Assembly: GCF_004359195.1 (NCBI RefSeq)
Contig: NZ_CP037954.1
Span: 2,356,001-2,420,000 of the forward strand
From: Chryseobacterium salivictor
GTDB taxonomy: Bacteria; Bacteroidota; Bacteroidia; Flavobacteriales; Weeksellaceae
Direction of reading: 5' to 3'
DNA length: 64,000 nucleotides
This document shows positions 62,152 to 64,000 of this stretch, piece by piece. The position numbers and the translations under genes are program-made. The notes under the pieces were generated by a model. The model worked only from the letters and a program-made list of their open reading frames with translations, did not search any database and was not told the DNA's origin. How positions within the stretch are numbered: the first letter of the stretch is position 1; the number at the start of each line of letters is the position of its first letter.

Positions 62152-63429
62152 TTACTTTGTGAATCGCACGGCCATTTTTCTGTCAACAGCTCTTTCATCA
62201 TTAGAAGCAGTAGCGGGAACTTTAGCGAATTCGCTTCCGTAACCTTTTGCTTCTATCACCTGAGAGCCTACACCTAATTTAGCTAATTCAGCTTTAATAA
62301 AGTCTGCTCTTTTTTGAGAAAGCTCTTTGTTTTGCACAGCATCACCAGTGATATCGGTGTAACCGCCAACTTTTATTTTAGTGTCAGGATAGGCTTTTAA
62401 GATTTCTGCCAGGTTTTTAATTTGGCCTTCTGATCCTGGTTCCAGTTCAGTAGCTGAATTAATTTTGAAATTTACATTATCAAAATTATACCAGGTATCT
62501 TTCAATGCTGCATCATCTGCCGCGTTTTTATAACCGTCAGATTTTAAGAAACTGATCATTGATGCTTCCATTCCGTTGGCATAACCTTTAAGCATTTTTC
62601 CGTTTAGGTCGATGTCTGTAACTTCTTTTTGAGGCATCATTACTGCTGCGCTGTCATTAGCGGTTGACATTGATGAATCTATTGGAGCAATTTCCGTCGT
62701 TTCAGTGACAGGCTCAGGTTTCTTACCATATTGTTTCCAGAGGAACCAGGCTGCTAAAGCCAGTAATACAAGAGGCAATAACCATTTCCAGACAGATCCT
62801 CCTTCATTGTTACTATCGCTAGGCGCCGTATGGGAATTAGTATTTCCGCCTCTGTTAACTTCTACTTTGGGTTGATCATAAGAAGTTACTTTTACGGTTT
62901 CTGCTTCATGTTCATCGAAAATATTTCCGATCCCTAATGAGGCTAAAGAAAGGCCAGCGGGAAGTAATGAAGAAACGATTCCTTTTTGGTCATTCAGTAA
63001 ACCGGTAATCCCAGATGCGCCGATATTGTTGTCTGCCGCATATTTCCCAACAGAACCTAAAGTCGCTCCTGTGACCATATTTAGTAAAGAGGAGGATGTT
63101 GAATTACTGACGCCGGAATAAGTTGATATGGCATTCACAACACCTGCAGTTTTATCTCCAAAAATCGCGGTTAGTACTGTTGTAATTAAAGAATTGTTTG
63201 ATGTTCCACCTAATAAATTGCTAAGCATGCCACTGCCGGCAGCGCCGGTAATTGCATCAAGAACCGTTGGCTTTTCTGCATTATTAGCCATACCACCAAC
63301 TACCGCTGGAAGTAACCCGCTAATCGCTTTCGAAATTCCTGATTCGCTTTCTCCATATTGAGAGGCAGCTTGCGAAATCAACGCCGGACCTAATTGTCCT
63401 TTAATAAGATCAATAATGTTTAATGCCAT
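62152..63429 (-). CDS. DUF937 - transmembrane - OmpA C-terminal domain protein
   Basis: 425 residues. Residues 1-165 form a DUF937 domain rich in Gly/Ala/Ser/Asn (GISKAISGLLPAVVGGMANN). A single membrane helix follows (about 218-236, WKWLLPLVLLALAAWFLWKQ), then a linker and an OmpA-like peptidoglycan-binding domain (about 325-425: FDNVNFKINSATELEPGSEG, GYTDITGDAVQNKELSQKRA, DERAVDRKMAVRF). With DUF937 facing the cytosol and OmpA the periplasm, it would link both sides of the inner membrane to the wall. No function is known. Confidence 0.88.
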   Translation of the reverse strand: MALNIIDLIKGQLGPALISQAASQYGESESGISKAISGLLPAVVGGMANNAEKPTVLDAITGAAGSGMLSNLLGGTSNNSLITTVLTAIFGDKTAGVVNAISTYSGVSNSTSSSLLNMVTGATLGSVGKYAADNNIGASGITGLLNDQKGIVSSLLPAGLSLASLGIGNIFDEHEAETVKVTSYDQPKVEVNRGGNTNSHTAPSDSNNEGGSVWKWLLPLVLLALAAWFLWKQYGKKPEPVTETTEIAPIDSSMSTANDSAAVMMPQKEVTDIDLNGKMLKGYANGMEASMISFLKSDGYKNAADDAALKDTWYNFDNVNFKINSATELEPGSEGQIKNLAEILKAYPDTKIKVGGYTDITGDAVQNKELSQKRADFIKAELAKLGVGSQVIEAKGYGSEFAKVPATASNDERAVDRKMAVRFTK

Positions 63430-63550
63430 AATAGTTTAATTTTTAAGGTTAATTGTTTAAATATATGCAAAGTTTAGTCCAAAAACTTATCTATTAACTA
63501 ATTTATTAAAACATTAACATTTCAAAATATTCAGCTTACTTTATGGCTAA

Positions 63551-64000
63551 CTAGTAGGATTTTGCGAAAATCACTCTTTGTCTGGAAGGTTTTCCGGTAA
63601 TTAAAGAGATGCCATCTTCCAATTCATTATTTAAAGGAATACAACGGATTGTGGCTTTTGTTTCGTTTTTAATTTGCTCCTCTTCTTCAGCCGTACCGTC
63701 CCAGTGCGCAGAAATAAATCCACCTTTTTCTTCGAGCACTTTTTTAAATTCATCGTAAGAATTCACTTTCGTGATGTGCGAATCTCTATAATTTAATGCT
63801 TTAGAGAAAATATCTTTTTGGATTGTTTTTAATAATTCCTCGATATAAAACTCAATGTTTTCTAAAGGTTGTGTTTCTTTAGTTAAATTATCTCTACGCG
63901 CTATTTCTACCGTCTTATTTTGTAAATCCCGGGCACCCATTGCAATACGGATAGGTACTCCTTTCAGTTCATATTCTGCAAATTTCCAACCCGGTTTGTT
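63551..64000 (-). CDS. proS: Prolyl-tRNA synthetase, 5' part outside window
   Basis: The C-terminal 149 residues; the N-terminal part and catalytic domain lie beyond 64000. The visible part starts with NKPGWKFAEYELKGVPIRIA, the anticodon-binding domain, and ends GKPSRQRVIFAKSY, the C-terminal Tyr-ending zinc-like domain of the archaeal/eukaryotic-type (class 3) enzyme found in Bacteroidota. Charges tRNA-Pro. Confidence 0.93.
   Translation of the reverse strand, partial: NKPGWKFAEYELKGVPIRIAMGARDLQNKTVEIARRDNLTKETQPLENIEFYIEELLKTIQKDIFSKALNYRDSHITKVNSYDEFKKVLEEKGGFISAHWDGTAEEEEQIKNETKATIRCIPLNNELEDGISLITGKPSRQRVIFAKSY

Overview
The window is from a low-GC member of the Bacteroidota, most likely a Chryseobacterium/Kaistella-like Flavobacteriia. 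Evidence: a type IX secretion sorting domain protein (44322-45107), a GLPGLI family protein, promoters of the Flavobacteriia type (TTG, 16-20 nt, TAnnTTTG), monomeric NADP-isocitrate dehydrogenase, mevalonate kinase, and weak Shine-Dalgarno sequences throughout. No rRNA, tRNA, CRISPR array or prophage was seen.

Layout. From 1 to 36.4 kb almost every gene is on the minus strand. An HD-domain gene (cut by the left edge) is followed by an overlapping VirJ/AcvB-like lipoprotein and MprF pair, a TolC-MacA-MacB type efflux operon, a large GH18/deacetylase/glycosyltransferase fusion, a cupredoxin/DUF4142 pair, small proteins, a frameshifted pseudogene, an AcfC-like binding protein, an AI-2E family exporter and a P-type Ca2+ ATPase. 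From 17 to 26 kb there is an accessory stretch: a dispersed family of intergenic repeats, an IS110-family element whose noncoding left end folds as a bridge RNA with all four guide segments readable, and a two-gene nuclease cassette (GIY-YIG plus Mrr-like) bounded by a short inverted repeat.

From 26.2 to 33.3 kb lies a fatty-acid beta-oxidation operon ordered marR, fadN-like, fadA, fadE-like. It has been invaded by a REP-associated transposase with five REP units and by a broken S23-type four-helix-bundle gene flanked by 15-nt repeats. A palindrome (TACTATGCATGCATAGTA) sits twice before marR (one copy with one mismatch) and once, identically, before the etfB-etfA operon at 45.9 kb. This suggests one MarR repressor controls both beta-oxidation and its electron acceptor. 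An iron/haem-type ABC permease and ATPase and a thioredoxin-like lipoprotein follow.

From 36.5 to 55.8 kb all genes are on the plus strand: a flavin/2Fe-2S reductase, SanA-like protein, uridine kinase, FtsB-like protein, methylmalonyl-CoA mutase small subunit, a GxxExxY gene between inverted repeats, a methyltransferase, a dipeptidase, the T9SS cargo protein, an SDR enzyme, electron transfer flavoprotein, a bifunctional nuclease, transporters, a second thiolase, mevalonate kinase, a UbiA prenyltransferase and an rRNA pseudouridine synthase. Two terminators close this convergent junction near 56 kb. From 56.1 to 64 kb the minus strand carries isocitrate dehydrogenase, DnaJ (missing half of its usual zinc-binding motifs), GrpE, an Nramp manganese transporter with a candidate MntR operator, a DUF937-OmpA fusion, and prolyl-tRNA synthetase cut by the right edge.
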